64,000 bases of DNA from Marinobacter psychrophilus (GCF_001043175.1 NZ_CP011494.1:2170001-2234000); one strand, 5' to 3'. Counted from the stretch's first letter, positions 35,840 to 45,534 are shown. Notes: generated by a model not told the origin, from the letters alone. Translations and numbers: made by a program.

Positions 35840-35944
35840 TTACTGGCCAGAAACCCAGATCACCGCAAAAGCAACTGCAAGTGTTATCAACACAACGGCC
35901 GCAATGGCGTCGACTTGGCTATCACTGCGTACAGATTTACTCAT
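35840..35944 (-). CDS. Predicted 34-residue single-helix membrane peptide
   Basis: A short minus-strand frame, ATG at 35944 to TAA at 35840, preceded by a strong AAAGGAAA Shine-Dalgarno. The peptide starts MSKSVRSDSQVDA and continues into one hydrophobic helix (IAAVVLITLAVAFAVIW) ending VSGQ. A short basic/polar start plus a single helix is typical of bacterial small membrane proteins. It converges on the DUF2970 gene, 21 bases away, and lies downstream of acuI. A 13-bp inverted repeat lies just before its ribosome binding site. I know of no named family; the composition and ribosome binding site are the only evidence. Confidence 0.6.
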   Translation of the reverse strand: MSKSVRSDSQVDAIAAVVLITLAVAFAVIWVSGQ

Positions 35945-35955
35945 TTTCCTTTCCC

Positions 35956-35995
35956 CGTGCTTAACTGTAAGAATGTCTGTTCACAGTTAAGCACG
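35956..35995. repeat. 13-bp perfect inverted repeat upstream of the small membrane peptide
   Basis: Arms CGTGCTTAACTGT and ACAGTTAAGCACG are perfectly complementary around a 14-base loop. It lies between the acuI stop (36026) and the ribosome binding site of the 34-residue ORF on the same strand. There is no T tract after it on the minus strand, so it is not a standard terminator; it may be an operator or an RNA hairpin in the small gene's leader. Confidence 0.75.
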
Positions 35996-36025
35996 AATCG
36001 CGCTATTTGCCACTCTCGGGGTTAA

Positions 36026-37045
36026 TTAGCCGTGTTCCAACACAATCTTGCCACTGGACTTGCCTGCCAGAAATGCTTCCAGTGCGCTGGCAAGATCACT
36101 GCGCCCGATGACCTTGGCGGACTTTTCCGTTTCCGGACAGCCCCAAGGGCCGGCCAACTTGTCCCAAATGACGTGTTTATCCGCCAGCGGAATTTCTACC
36201 GAGTCGATACCTAACAGGTTCACGCCGCGCAATATGAACGGCAGCACGGTGACAGGCAATTCAATGCCGGCCACCAGGCCGCAACAGCTGACAGATCCAC
36301 CGGGCTGTACCTGCTTCAGCAGTTCTGCTAGCGGTGCGCCACCTACGGTATCCACCGCGTTGGCGAACGTCGGTTTCAACATCGGTTTCTTTTGCGCCTC
36401 CAGCGCATCACGGCCCAAAATTTCAGCCGCACCCAAGGTACGCAAAGTGTCTACCTGCTCGGCTTTGCCGCTGATAGCCACCACATCAAAACCCAGAACC
36501 GATAGAATTTCCACTGCTACGCTGCCTACCGCGCCGCTGGCGCCCGAAACCGCCACTTTACCCTGTTCGGGTGTTGCGCCCATGGTTAGCAGCTTGTGGA
36601 CGCTCAGACCGGCCGTAAGCCCTGCAGTACCATAGATCATGGCGGTTTTTGCCATCCAGCCCTCAGGCATGGCAATACACCACGCTGCGGGCACGCGAAT
36701 GTATTCACCAAATCCTCCAGCGGTGTTCATGCCCAAATCGTAACCGGTCACCAGCACTTGACTGCCGACCGCAGGCTTACCGGTTGCCGACTCGATCACT
36801 TCCCCCGCGGCATCAATACCAGGTGTGTGAGGGAACTGTCGGGTAACGCCTTTATTGCCCGAGGCAGACAGCGCGTCTTTGTAGTTGAGTGATGAGTGGC
36901 TGACCCGGATCAGCACGTCGCCAGCCGGCAAATCGGCTGTACTCAGCGTCGTTTCGCAGCCGCGATAACCGCCATCCTGTTCGCTAACCTGCCAGGCTTG
37001 ATAAGCCTGTCCATTTTGCTGCGGCTTGCTCTGAGATTCACTCAT
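36026..37045 (-). CDS. acuI: Acrylyl-CoA reductase (NADPH), AcuI/YhdH family
   Basis: A 339-residue zinc-free medium-chain dehydrogenase/reductase. Landmarks of the AcuI/YhdH family are SSLNYKDALSASGNKGV, PHTPGIDAAGEV, GYDLGMNTAGGFGEYIRVPA, MIYGTAGLTAGLSVHKL, the NADPH motif VSGASGAVGSVAVEIL and GSVSCCGLVAG. In DMSP-using marine bacteria AcuI detoxifies acryloyl-CoA to propionyl-CoA; no other DMSP gene is in the window, so a general housekeeping role is equally possible. The ATG at 37045 has AGGAG eight bases upstream and is preferred over 37078. Confidence 0.92.
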   Translation of the reverse strand: MSESQSKPQQNGQAYQAWQVSEQDGGYRGCETTLSTADLPAGDVLIRVSHSSLNYKDALSASGNKGVTRQFPHTPGIDAAGEVIESATGKPAVGSQVLVTGYDLGMNTAGGFGEYIRVPAAWCIAMPEGWMAKTAMIYGTAGLTAGLSVHKLLTMGATPEQGKVAVSGASGAVGSVAVEILSVLGFDVVAISGKAEQVDTLRTLGAAEILGRDALEAQKKPMLKPTFANAVDTVGGAPLAELLKQVQPGGSVSCCGLVAGIELPVTVLPFILRGVNLLGIDSVEIPLADKHVIWDKLAGPWGCPETEKSAKVIGRSDLASALEAFLAGKSSGKIVLEHG

Positions 37046-37093
37046 TGACGACTCCTGGTTTGGGGCACTGTAAGGCATTACCTACAGGGCTTT

Positions 37094-38182
37094 TTAATGC
37101 AAGTTCTGGTTGCGGAATACGCTTATCAAGCGCCAAACCGTATGCTCAACGGCAGCACTGGCTGCCAGACCAAGTTTTTCCGGTAATGTGCGTTTGCGTT
37201 GATACGTCACCGACACCACATCTGCGCGTTCCACCGCTTCCAGCAAATACTCGTCTGAAGTTTGTATAGCGTCAATCAGCTTTACGTCTAACGCACGGCG
37301 GCCAAACCAGATATCACCGTTGGCAACCGCTGCCATGTCTAGCTGGGGCCGGCGTTCACCCACGTAATCTTTGAACAGCTGATGAATGTCTTCAAGGTCT
37401 GCCAAAAACTTCTGCCGGCCTTTGTCGGTGTTTTCACCAAACACGGTAAGGGTGCGTTTGTGCTCACCGGCCGTCAATACTTCAAAGTCCACGTTGTTCT
37501 TTTTCAGCAACCGGTGCACGTTGGGCAGCTGCGCCACCACGCCGATGGAGCCCAGAATCGCAAACGGCGACGCCACAATGCGGTCTGCTACGCAGGCCAT
37601 CATATAGCCACCGCTAGCGGCTACTTTATCGACACACACTGTTAAGTTCAGGCCTTTGGCGCGGATGCGGTCCAGCTGTGCTGCCGCCAGGCCGTAGGAA
37701 TGTACCATGCCGCCGCCGCTTTCCAGACGCACGACCACTTCGTCCTGCTCCGGCTTGGCCACACTGAGTACCGCCGTAATAGCACGGCGCAAGCCCTCGG
37801 TGTCACTGGCTTTTATGTCACCATCAAAATCCAGCACAAACACTCGGGTTTTAACGGCGTCGTCCGCGATCTCAGTGGTGTCGCTTTTTGCGCTTTTAGC
37901 TTTGGCTTTTACCTTTTCAGCTTTGCGCTCGGCTTTCTCTTCTTTTTTGCGCAACTTGGCAAAGGCTTTGCGATCGAGGTCCGTCATCAATCGCGCTTCG
38001 ATGCCCTCACGCAATTTTCGGTAGTTGTCATTGAGTTTGCGGATGCGCAGCTCACCGTCTTCGTGTTCACCGCTTTTCTCCCGCTGGGCAGCGGAGATAA
38101 TTAGGGTAATAATCACCACCACAGCCAGCACCAAGGTGACGGCTTTAGCAAGGAAAAGACCATAGTCTGCAAGGAATTCCAA
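37094..38182 (-). CDS. sohB: Inner-membrane peptidase SohB
   Basis: A 362-residue S49 family signal-peptide-peptidase-like protease. One N-terminal membrane helix (AKAVTLVLAVVVIITLII) is followed by a very basic Lys/Glu coiled stretch (residues 75-100) and the protease core: DFDGDIKASD, RLESGGGMVHSYGLAA, the nucleophile Ser190 in VDKVAASGGYMMACVAD and a candidate general-base Lys242 in LTAGEHKRTLT. The start is a TTG with GGGAG upstream. It lies 48 bases upstream of acuI on the same strand. Confidence 0.94.
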   Translation of the reverse strand: MEFLADYGLFLAKAVTLVLAVVVIITLIISAAQREKSGEHEDGELRIRKLNDNYRKLREGIEARLMTDLDRKAFAKLRKKEEKAERKAEKVKAKAKSAKSDTTEIADDAVKTRVFVLDFDGDIKASDTEGLRRAITAVLSVAKPEQDEVVVRLESGGGMVHSYGLAAAQLDRIRAKGLNLTVCVDKVAASGGYMMACVADRIVASPFAILGSIGVVAQLPNVHRLLKKNNVDFEVLTAGEHKRTLTVFGENTDKGRQKFLADLEDIHQLFKDYVGERRPQLDMAAVANGDIWFGRRALDVKLIDAIQTSDEYLLEAVERADVVSVTYQRKRTLPEKLGLAASAAVEHTVWRLISVFRNQNLH

Positions 38183-38363
38183 AGATTTTCTCCCATAGGT
38201 TCAGATAAGCATTCAAGTGTAACCCAGAGCTCATCGGGTGATAACCCAGGCATAAATTAAAACAATCGTTTGAATGCACTTGACAGCTGTCGCTACCGGC
38301 CATAAAGTCAGCAAAAGAGTCAGGCTGTGTCGCCGTCATCGCAACCATTTGAAGGATAAATTT

Positions 38364-38678
38364 ATGTCCGTAGAAAAAATCTTTGAGAAGCTGGAACAGA
38401 GTTTTAACGCCGAAGCCGCGCAAGGTCTGGAACTGGTTTTTCAATTCAATATTGAAGACGACAAAACCTACCACTTGGTGATTAACGACGGCACCTGCAA
38501 GCTCCACGAAGGCGCCCACGACGACCCTTCCGTTACCCTGATCATGAATTCCGAAACCCTGGAAGACGTCGTTTCTGGTGAAACTGACGGCATGCAGGCG
38601 TTCATGGCTGGCCAACTGCGCGCCGAAGGCGACATGATGTTGGCGACCAAACTCGGCGACCTGTTTAAGATGGGCTAG
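38364..38678 (+). CDS. SCP2 sterol-binding domain protein
   Basis: A stand-alone 104-residue SCP2 domain, a small hydrophobic-pocket fold that binds lipids or acyl-CoA. Landmarks: FNIEDDKTYHLVINDGTCKLHEGAHDDPSVTLIMNSETL (quoted in parts: YHLVINDG, DPSVTLIM) and MQAFMAGQLRAEGDMMLATKLGDLF, whose G-L-x-x-xGD pattern is typical. The start ATG at 38364 follows GAAGGAT. It is divergent from sohB and ends at a bidirectional terminator. The ligand is unknown. Confidence 0.92.
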   Translation: MSVEKIFEKLEQSFNAEAAQGLELVFQFNIEDDKTYHLVINDGTCKLHEGAHDDPSVTLIMNSETLEDVVSGETDGMQAFMAGQLRAEGDMMLATKLGDLFKMG

Positions 38679-38692
38679 GTCTGTCCGCGTTT

Positions 38693-38723
38693 AAAAAAAC
38701 CTGCCATGTCGGCAGGTTTTTTT
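38693..38723. terminator. Bidirectional rho-independent terminator
   Basis: AACCTGCC and GGCAGGTT form a hairpin with seven A before and seven T after, between the convergent SCP2 and fimL genes. It can terminate both. Confidence 0.94.
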
Positions 38724-38750
38724 CGTTCCGGGTTTGCGAAATCGTCGGTT

Positions 38751-40460
38751 CTAAAGACGAACTTCGTCCAAAGACGTTTTCGCCAGGCGTAACAGGTCGG
38801 CATTTCCGGGCTCGTGCTTGCCAATGTTGCCAATGTAGTATTCGAGGGATGTCAGAGCATCCGCCATGGCTTCCAGCACCTGTTCGGATGGCGGCTCGCG
38901 GTTGTCCAAAAGCTGGTGCTGTATGGCATCACCAACACGCTCCAGCAATTCAGCGGCATCCGGGTCGTTAATCATCACCAGTCCACCCCAAATGGTGTGC
39001 AGGGTGGTGGGCACGTTAGCCAGGTGCAGTTTGTCGTAATCCGATTCAATGAACGCTGTTATCGCTCGTTTGGCTAGAGTCAGCGCGTTACGGGCTTCAT
39101 CCGCGACCACCCACACGGCTTCGCGCAGGCACAGTGACTCTTCACGGCTATCAGACGGGTTGACGCTTGCCATATCTGCATCGTTGGAAATGCCACGGTT
39201 GGCAATCTGCAACACAACTTCTTCAATACCAAGCACAGAGTCCGCCAGACTGTGCAGTTCGGTTTCGTCTGGCAGACGCGTTTCGCGCTCCAGCTGCCGC
39301 AGCTTAACGGCTTCCTTGTTAGCGGTTGTAGCCAAACGCTTCAAGTCCAACATAACCAGCGTGTTAGCCAACTTTTCCAAGGTCTCGGCAATCGATCCCA
39401 GTTCGGCCAAGTCCGGCTCGATACCACGCTCAATAATGTCCAGTTTGTCTTTTAGCTGGTTTAGCTCATCCTGCATTGCTTCTGACAGGGACTTGAGCAC
39501 GTCACTGCCCGGGCCATAAAGTTTGCGGGAATGAGCTTCCAGAATCGCGTCCGAAAATTCTGTCGGCGCCAAGCGAAAGGCTTGAAGCACCTGCGCGACT
39601 TCGGGATTGGCCGAGCCGCTGCAATGCAACAGGTACACCAGATCGGTAAGCAAGTCGTCAGGTATTGGTTTATTGGCAGAATCAGCACCCACGTAAACCA
39701 GTTGGCGGGCGTATTTCTCAACCGCCATGAACAAGCGTTTACGAGCCTTGGAAAACATCATTGCACGGTCAAGCATGGTATCGGCAACAATTTCCACCAG
39801 GCACCATAGCTGACCTTGGGGTTTGCCGTTGCACAGCCGCGCAAAACCACGAGCGGCGCGGCTGATGAGCTTCTTTGTGACTGCGTCGTTGCGTTCGTGC
39901 AAAATGCCGAGCAGCGCCACTTGGTAGGTCAAGCGCATGCGCCGGGCCATAATGTCGTAGTTTTTGGTGTAGTCGGCGACGGGCCGCAGTTTCATGCCTT
40001 TGCAGAAGTCCGGACGTTGCGCAAGGTCAAGCTTGAAATGCCAGGATTCCGGGTAAACAGCTTCGTTGCGCGCTTCGCGCAGTTCGTTGATCACCGGTAA
40101 CAGCAGATTGGGGTGGTCCTGACGCTGATTGTGGTGGTATTCCACGTATCGGCGCAATACAAATAAGGCTTTGTTGAGCGTGGTTAACAGAATATTTTTG
40201 TCGGTGGCTGCACCCACTGGAACGTTATTACAGGTGCTTACCGCCTCCTCGCAGAGCAAGGTCCCGCCACGCAGCTCCACCAGTGTGAAGATTCCCCGCA
40301 GCTGGTTCAGACAGTCCAGGCAGTTTTGCAGATCTTCTTCACTCTCCCGGTTTTCCTGAAAGCGCGCAAGGCCGTTTTCAGCCTGCCGGATGGTTTGCTC
40401 GATTTCACTTTTAACGAGATCGAATGACTGCGATTTCGTTGCCAGAGACGATTGCACCAT
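38751..40460 (-). CDS. fimL: FimL-like protein (degenerate Hpt protein, ChpA N-terminal homologue)
   Basis: A 569-residue, mostly helical, soluble protein without signal peptide or enzymatic motif. The composition and length match P. aeruginosa FimL, which resembles the N-terminal part of the ChpA histidine kinase but lacks phosphorylatable His residues and modulates cAMP, type IV pilus assembly and twitching. Supporting features are the Hpt-like helix pairs (LNQLRGIFTLVELRGGTLLCEEA, with TLVELRGG) and a second set near LGSIAETLEKLANTLVMLDLKRL. Its position beside dnaQ-rnhA also agrees with Pseudomonas (recalled). The identification rests on this pattern rather than a single motif. GGGAAG precedes the ATG. 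Confidence 0.8.
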   Translation of the reverse strand: MVQSSLATKSQSFDLVKSEIEQTIRQAENGLARFQENRESEEDLQNCLDCLNQLRGIFTLVELRGGTLLCEEAVSTCNNVPVGAATDKNILLTTLNKALFVLRRYVEYHHNQRQDHPNLLLPVINELREARNEAVYPESWHFKLDLAQRPDFCKGMKLRPVADYTKNYDIMARRMRLTYQVALLGILHERNDAVTKKLISRAARGFARLCNGKPQGQLWCLVEIVADTMLDRAMMFSKARKRLFMAVEKYARQLVYVGADSANKPIPDDLLTDLVYLLHCSGSANPEVAQVLQAFRLAPTEFSDAILEAHSRKLYGPGSDVLKSLSEAMQDELNQLKDKLDIIERGIEPDLAELGSIAETLEKLANTLVMLDLKRLATTANKEAVKLRQLERETRLPDETELHSLADSVLGIEEVVLQIANRGISNDADMASVNPSDSREESLCLREAVWVVADEARNALTLAKRAITAFIESDYDKLHLANVPTTLHTIWGGLVMINDPDAAELLERVGDAIQHQLLDNREPPSEQVLEAMADALTSLEYYIGNIGKHEPGNADLLRLAKTSLDEVRL

Positions 40461-40634
40461 AACTTACGCTTCCCTGTTGACCCTGCGGTGGCACCGCACG
40501 CTGTTTAACCGATTACATCAAAAAATGTCGTAACGTTCTTCAGTTATAACACAATTTTCACGCCACTCAACCAAGGCGTCAGGGTCAGGTAATTTCTTTC
40601 TACCCAGTTTGCTACGCAGTTCCTGATGCAGTTC

Positions 40635-41345
40635 TCATTCTGCTCCCAGAACCTGGCTCCACACAGTCGAGCCAGCTTTCTTTTCCATCATCGCCATAAA
40701 CTCGCGATGGGCCAGATCTTCATCTGCACTGGCACGAATCACCTGCAATGCATCGCGGGCGGCCTGCACCCGGCGGATACCATCGCCGTAGGCACCCTCA
40801 CCTGAGCCAGAATCCAGCAACAGCGCGGTTTGGCCGCCTGTTAACAGCAAGTACACATCGGCTAGAATTTCCGCATCCAGCAAAGCACCGTGCAATTCGC
40901 GATTGCTGTTGTCTACTCCGTAGCGTTTGCACAGCGCGTTCAGGTTGTTTTTTTGACCGGGGTGGCGCTTGCGGGCAATGGCCAGAGTATCAACAATTCC
41001 GCAGTGTTCGGCGGTTTTGCGTCCGCCGTCAAGACGGCCAAATTCGGCGTCCATAAAGCCGACGTCAAATGCTGCGTTGTGGATCACCAACTCCGCGCCG
41101 CGGATAAACTCAAAAAATTCATCAGCAACAACCGCAAACAGCGGCTTGTCTGCCAGAAACTCATTGGTGATGCCGTGTATGGCAACCGCTTCGGCTTCTA
41201 CTTCGCGGCCAGGATTTACGTAAACATGATAGTTGCGCCCGGTTAATGCTCGCTCAACCAGCTCTATGCAGCCAATTTCGATAATCCGATGGCCTTCGTT
41301 GGGGTTAATACCGGTGGTTTCGGTATCAAGTACAATTTGTCGCAT
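40635..41345 (-). CDS. dnaQ: DNA polymerase III epsilon subunit (proofreading exonuclease)
   Basis: A 236-residue 3'-5' exonuclease of the DEDDh class. ExoI is VLDTETTGINP (Asp, Glu), ExoII is ELVIHNAAFDVGFMDAEF, ExoIII contains the His and Asp in LHGALLDAEILADVYL. The C-terminal tail (EFMAMMEKKAGSTVWSQ) fits the segment that binds the alpha subunit. Oriented with rnhA, 33 bases upstream of it. Confidence 0.96.
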   Translation of the reverse strand: MRQIVLDTETTGINPNEGHRIIEIGCIELVERALTGRNYHVYVNPGREVEAEAVAIHGITNEFLADKPLFAVVADEFFEFIRGAELVIHNAAFDVGFMDAEFGRLDGGRKTAEHCGIVDTLAIARKRHPGQKNNLNALCKRYGVDNSNRELHGALLDAEILADVYLLLTGGQTALLLDSGSGEGAYGDGIRRVQAARDALQVIRASADEDLAHREFMAMMEKKAGSTVWSQVLGAE

Positions 41346-41378
41346 GCAGTTACCCTTTACTACTTTACGTTGAGCCGG

Positions 41379-41819
41379 TTAACCGTTCAGTTCTTCAACG
41401 CCCTGATTCGCCAGCTGGTCAGCCAGTTCGTTATCCGGCACGCCGGCGTGCCCTTTCACCCAATGCCAGTTTACCCGGTGGCGCTCACTTTGTTCATCCA
41501 AAGCTTTCCACAGATCGTCATTTTTAACCGGCTTTTTAGCCGCCGTTTTCCAACCGTTGCGTTTCCAGCCGGCCAGCCACTCGGTGATGCCTTTCCGTAC
41601 ATATTGAGAGTCGGTGTAGAGCTCTACGTCACAATCGCGCTTCAGCGCTTTCAGCCCTTCAATCGCGGCCATCAGCTCCATGCGGTTATTGGTGGTGTGC
41701 TGCTCGCCACCGTGCAAGGTTTTGCAAACCTCGCCCCAGCGTAGCACCACTCCCCAACCGCCGCGCCCTGGGTTGCCCTTGCAGGCGCCGTCGGTGTACA
41801 TAATCACGTTACCGCTCAT
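41379..41819 (-). CDS. rnhA: Ribonuclease HI
   Basis: A 146-residue enzyme that cuts the RNA strand of RNA-DNA hybrids. The carboxylate residues are in place: Asp10 in [12 protein letters not shown], Glu48 in NNRMELMAA, Asp70 in [12 protein letters not shown] and a final Asp in [12 protein letters not shown]. The basic handle ([20 protein letters not shown]) is present. ATGA overlap with the methyltransferase gene upstream; dnaQ follows downstream. Confidence 0.97.
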   Translation of the reverse strand: MSGNVIMYTDGACKGNPGRGGWGVVLRWGEVCKTLHGGEQHTTNNRMELMAAIEGLKALKRDCDVELYTDSQYVRKGITEWLAGWKRNGWKTAAKKPVKNDDLWKALDEQSERHRVNWHWVKGHAGVPDNELADQLANQGVEELNG

Positions 41820-42598
41820 TCACTCTCCTGATCATTCTTATGGCTAGTACGCGCCACTCCCACCGGGCGACTACCCGCCAGGCGTATAACCTTGCTTTTA
41901 CTCCACGCACGTCGGCCAGGCGTGCGTGCCAATTCACGCTTGCGCGCAAGGATACAGTAATAAGCGCCGCCCGGCATAAATCCGCTAGGCTGCTGCTGCA
42001 CCGAATTACGTGCCCAGCGCTGTAACGGTAGACCGTAAAATCGGGTCACCGAATGTTCTATCTGAAAGCCCAATAACCGCAACCAGTCTTCCATTCGACC
42101 TGCTGGTATAAAAAGCCCGCCCCAAGGACCGCCCGACGGCCTGCCAAAGCGCCCGGACAAAAGTCGGCGCAGGCCCCAAACACTGAATGGATTAAAACCG
42201 GTAATGGCAATGCAGCCCTCTCCCCGTAACACCCTTGCCGACTCCCGCAGAACCTGATGGGGGAAACGGGAAAAATCCGCCGTGTGGGGCAAAATAACCA
42301 GATCCATCGAATCACCGGGAAATGGCAGTTCATCCGCGTCGCAAACCGCAACCCCGCCAGAAATATCCGAATGCCATTGCGGCACGGTAATAATTCGTTG
42401 TAAAAAGTCGGTGCCGGTGGCGAGCGGCAGGCGATGGCTTACGCCGACCTGCAACTGACGGGCGCCGGTGTGGCTGGCCAATTTGTGGTCCAGGTACTGG
42501 CGCTGATCTGCAAGCAGAGCCCGGCCAAGCGGCGTCTGGAACCATTGCTCGAAGCTGTCATGGCGCGCCTGGTAATCAATAGCTTCTTCGAGTTTCAC
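41816..42598 (-). CDS. SAM-dependent methyltransferase (SmtA/YafS-like)
   Basis: A class I methyltransferase of about 260 residues, with a weakly conserved SAM pocket: the [50 protein letters not shown] stretch carries the post-motif signatures ([36 protein letters not shown]). The glycine-rich motif I is not obvious. Homologues lie beside rnhA-gloB in many gammaproteobacteria with no assigned function. Two GTG starts are possible, at 42598 (AGGAG 10 bases upstream, chosen) and 42637. It is divergent from gloB. Confidence 0.85.
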   Translation of the reverse strand: MKLEEAIDYQARHDSFEQWFQTPLGRALLADQRQYLDHKLASHTGARQLQVGVSHRLPLATGTDFLQRIITVPQWHSDISGGVAVCDADELPFPGDSMDLVILPHTADFSRFPHQVLRESARVLRGEGCIAITGFNPFSVWGLRRLLSGRFGRPSGGPWGGLFIPAGRMEDWLRLLGFQIEHSVTRFYGLPLQRWARNSVQQQPSGFMPGGAYYCILARKRELARTPGRRAWSKSKVIRLAGSRPVGVARTSHKNDQESE

Positions 42599-42748
42599 TA
42601 TACTGCTGCTCCTGTTGGCCCTGCTTTTTAACCCCACTTTTAAACTCTAAAGCTAAGCCGTCGCACGCCACCCGGGCCTGCAAGTTTTGGGGTAAATCGA
42701 TGAATGCTTTATCATAGCAGCCACATTAGCTAAGCACATGGGTGGGTT

Positions 42749-43552
42749 ATGTTGACGATTTCTGCAATACCGGCGTTCAATGACAACTATATATGGTGTA
42801 TCGCTGACCCGCACCGGCACAACGCCCTGATCGTGGATCCGGGCCAGGCACAACCTGTTCTGGACCACCTGGCGCAACAGGGCCTGACGCTTACCGTCAT
42901 TCTAATCACCCATCACCACCCTGATCACGTTGGCGGTGTTAAAGCGCTGCGCGAAACGTATCCCGACTGCCGCATAATTGGTCCGGCCGACAGCCCGTTC
43001 AAAGGCAGCACAAACCCCATCCATCCTGGCGACACCGCGCTATGGGAGGGCATTACGTTCACCAGCATGGCGGTCCCGGGCCACACGCTGGACCATATCG
43101 CCTTTTTTACCGACGACACATCCATAACCGGGCGACCGCTGCTGTTCGCCGGCGATACTCTGTTCGTTTCGGGTTGTGGCCGGCTCTTTGAAGGAACACC
43201 GGCGCAGATGCGCCAATCCTTGGAAAGCCTGCGTCAGTTGCCTGATAACACAGCCGTCTATTGCGCTCACGAGTACACCCTGGCGAATCTCAGGTTTGCC
43301 CGCAGCTGGTTACCACAATCAAGTGCACTGGCCGAGTTTGAACAGCAATGCGAGCAGGCACGGGCGAACAACACGGCAACAGTGCCGTCCACCCTGGCTC
43401 AGGAAAAACGCCTGAACCTGTTTCTGCGTTGGGACGATCCAGACGTGATTCGTGTTGCAGAAAGCTATGCTGGTGAGCACAAACTACCCATAAACTGCCC
43501 AGACGACGTCTTCGCCGCGATTCGTCACAGCAAGGATCACTTTCGGGGCTAA
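42749..43552 (+). CDS. gloB: Hydroxyacylglutathione hydrolase (glyoxalase II)
   Basis: Hydrolyses S-lactoylglutathione to lactate and glutathione in methylglyoxal detoxification. The 267-residue metallo-beta-lactamase fold shows AFNDNYIW at the N-terminus, the metal motif [41 protein letters not shown] and [14 protein letters not shown], plus the C-terminal KRLNLFLR segment that contacts glutathione. The protein is of normal length. Confidence 0.96.
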   Translation: MLTISAIPAFNDNYIWCIADPHRHNALIVDPGQAQPVLDHLAQQGLTLTVILITHHHPDHVGGVKALRETYPDCRIIGPADSPFKGSTNPIHPGDTALWEGITFTSMAVPGHTLDHIAFFTDDTSITGRPLLFAGDTLFVSGCGRLFEGTPAQMRQSLESLRQLPDNTAVYCAHEYTLANLRFARSWLPQSSALAEFEQQCEQARANNTATVPSTLAQEKRLNLFLRWDDPDVIRVAESYAGEHKLPINCPDDVFAAIRHSKDHFRG

Positions 43553-43563
43553 CAGATCAAGAT

Positions 43564-43646
43564 AGGGACAGATTTAAAATCTGTCCCTGGTTCGTGGTTT
43601 TTGGCTCGGCAACACTAGGGGCAGATTTAAAATCTGTCCCTAGTGT
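43564..43646. repeat. Dispersed palindrome, copies 5 and 6 (doublet)
   Basis: Copy 5 (43564-43588): arms AGGGACAGATTT and AAATCTGTCCCT around one A. Copy 6 (43612-43646): 17-bp arms beginning ACACTAGGGGCAGATTT and ending TCTGTCCCTAGTGT around one A, with a single G.T wobble. They are 23 bases apart and lie between gloB and mltD. Confidence 0.9.
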
Positions 43647-43794
43647 GTACGATCCTCTCGCAGCGGTAACAATCGGTTTCTTGACCGCTGGTAAACCACA
43701 CCCATAAACTCTCTCTACCTTTCTATTGGCAGCCAAAATCGCCGGACGCAATTTGCCACTGATTTGGCCCGCTATTTTCTCGGAACGTGTATTT

Positions 43795-45534
43795 ATGTTG
43801 CCCAACCGATTATTAACTTGCCTGCTTAGCGCCGCTCTTATTGCTGGTTGCGCCAGTGAACGCTCCCTCAGCAGCGCTGATGACCCTCTCGATTCCACAC
43901 ATGTAGCTGTCGCCAGGGGTGATGGAAACTTTAAAGAGGCGGTCATCAAAGACCAAGTCCATGCCAGCCAAGATGACCCGTTAGACGACGCCATTGCCCC
44001 CGAACTAAAAGCCCAAGCCAGAACCGCCCGAAGTAAGCTAAACACCGCCAACATTGAACAGCCCGCAACACTGGCCGATAACGCGTTCGAAAACGGGACC
44101 AAGACCGAGAACACCGATTTGTGGCAACGCCTGCGGGATGGCTTTGCGCTGGATCATGAGGTAGACCAACCGCGGCTGGAACAGCAACTGGCCTGGTTTG
44201 CCAGTCACCCTCGCTACATTGAGCGGGTGATGGAGCGCGGTGGCCGCTACTTTCACTACATCGTCAGCGAGACCGAACGCCGTGGCCTGCCTACAGAACT
44301 GGCCTTGCTGCCCATTGTAGAAAGTGCGTTTGACCCGTTCGCTTACTCCCACGGCCGTGCCGCCGGGCTCTGGCAGTTTGTACCGGCCACCGGAAAATAC
44401 TTCGGCTTAACCCAAAGCTGGTGGCACGATGACCGCCGCGATGTGATCGCTGCTACCGACGCTGCTTTAACCTACCTCGAACGCCTGAGCAAACGTTTTG
44501 ACGGCGACTTCACGCTTGCGTTGGCTGCGTACAACAGCGGCGGCGGCACTGTTTCCAGCGCTATACGTCGTAATCAAAACGCTGACAAACCAACAGATTT
44601 CTGGTCGCTGAAGCTGCCGAGAGAAACCCGTCACTACGTACCGAAGCTACTGGCTCTGGCGAAAATCTTCGCCGATCCGCAAGCTTATGGCATCGATCTA
44701 CCAGCATTGGCCAACGAGCCTTACTTCGCCGTGGTTGAAACCGGCTCGCAGCTAGACTTGGCCAAAGCCGCCGAACTGGCTGCGACCGATATAGACGAAA
44801 TGTACCTGCTAAACCCATCATTTAACCGCTGGGCCACTAATCCCGATGGCCCACACCGTTTGCTAGTGCCCGTGGCCAGCGCAGAACGCTTTCGCAAGGC
44901 CCTGAAAACCTACCCGGTCAATCAACGTGTGTCCTGGCAAAACTACAGGGTGCGCTCCGGGGATAGCCTAAGCACCATAGCCCAGCGATTTGAAACCACC
45001 GCACCGGTCATCCGCAAGCTCAACAAACTCAACGGCGACACAATCCGTATCGGTCAGCGCCTGATGATCCCATCCGCAACCGGCGACAGCGAAACCTATG
45101 CCCTAAGCGCCGCCCAGCGTCTGGAACAGAAACAGTCGCGGCCGCGTGATGGCGACAAAGTCAGCTACCACGTTCGGTCCGGGGACACCTTCTGGGATAT
45201 CGCCCGAGAACACCGGGTGAAAGTGCGTGAACTGGCTGCCTGGAACAGCATGGCACCCGGCGACCCACTGATCCCGGGCAAGAAGCTCGTGATCTGGTCG
45301 CAGAACGCCGAAACCACGGTGGCCAGTTCTGGTTCCAGTGCCAGTGCGCGGATCAAAGCCCTGGTGCGCAAAATCGGCTACAGCGTGCGCAAAGGTGATT
45401 CACTGGCGGCCATTGCTGGGCGCTTTTCGGTGAACATCAGCGACATCGCTGGCTGGAATGACCTAAATACCGAGCATTATCTGCAACCTGGGCAAAGTCT
45501 GGTACTCTACGTGGACATCCGTAACAGCCCATAA
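43795..45534 (+). CDS. mltD: Membrane-bound lytic murein transglycosylase D
   Basis: A 579-residue lipoprotein that cleaves peptidoglycan glycan strands. The N-terminus has a lipobox (LLSAALIAGCAS, Cys about residue 18). The SLT domain shows the catalytic Glu in LLPIVESAFDPFAYSHGRAAGLWQFVPATG and AYNSGGGTV. Three LysM peptidoglycan-binding modules follow: YRVRSGDSLSTIAQRF, YHVRSGDTFWDIAREH and YSVRKGDSLAAIAGRF, the last ending four to five residues from the C-terminus. The ATG at 43795 is selected because it puts the signal peptide at the start; the upstream extension is unlikely. Confidence 0.95.
   Translation: MLPNRLLTCLLSAALIAGCASERSLSSADDPLDSTHVAVARGDGNFKEAVIKDQVHASQDDPLDDAIAPELKAQARTARSKLNTANIEQPATLADNAFENGTKTENTDLWQRLRDGFALDHEVDQPRLEQQLAWFASHPRYIERVMERGGRYFHYIVSETERRGLPTELALLPIVESAFDPFAYSHGRAAGLWQFVPATGKYFGLTQSWWHDDRRDVIAATDAALTYLERLSKRFDGDFTLALAAYNSGGGTVSSAIRRNQNADKPTDFWSLKLPRETRHYVPKLLALAKIFADPQAYGIDLPALANEPYFAVVETGSQLDLAKAAELAATDIDEMYLLNPSFNRWATNPDGPHRLLVPVASAERFRKALKTYPVNQRVSWQNYRVRSGDSLSTIAQRFETTAPVIRKLNKLNGDTIRIGQRLMIPSATGDSETYALSAAQRLEQKQSRPRDGDKVSYHVRSGDTFWDIAREHRVKVRELAAWNSMAPGDPLIPGKKLVIWSQNAETTVASSGSSASARIKALVRKIGYSVRKGDSLAAIAGRFSVNISDIAGWNDLNTEHYLQPGQSLVLYVDIRNSP

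Noticed and set aside
35925..35944. GTACAGATTT in the small membrane ORF as another palindrome copy
   Set aside because: Only one half of the core is present, with no complementary arm, and it is explained by codons 3-6 of the small ORF.
36026..38182. acuI as evidence for a DMSP-catabolism cluster
   Set aside because: No dmd, ddd or prpE-like gene lies nearby, and acuI/yhdH homologues are common housekeeping genes.
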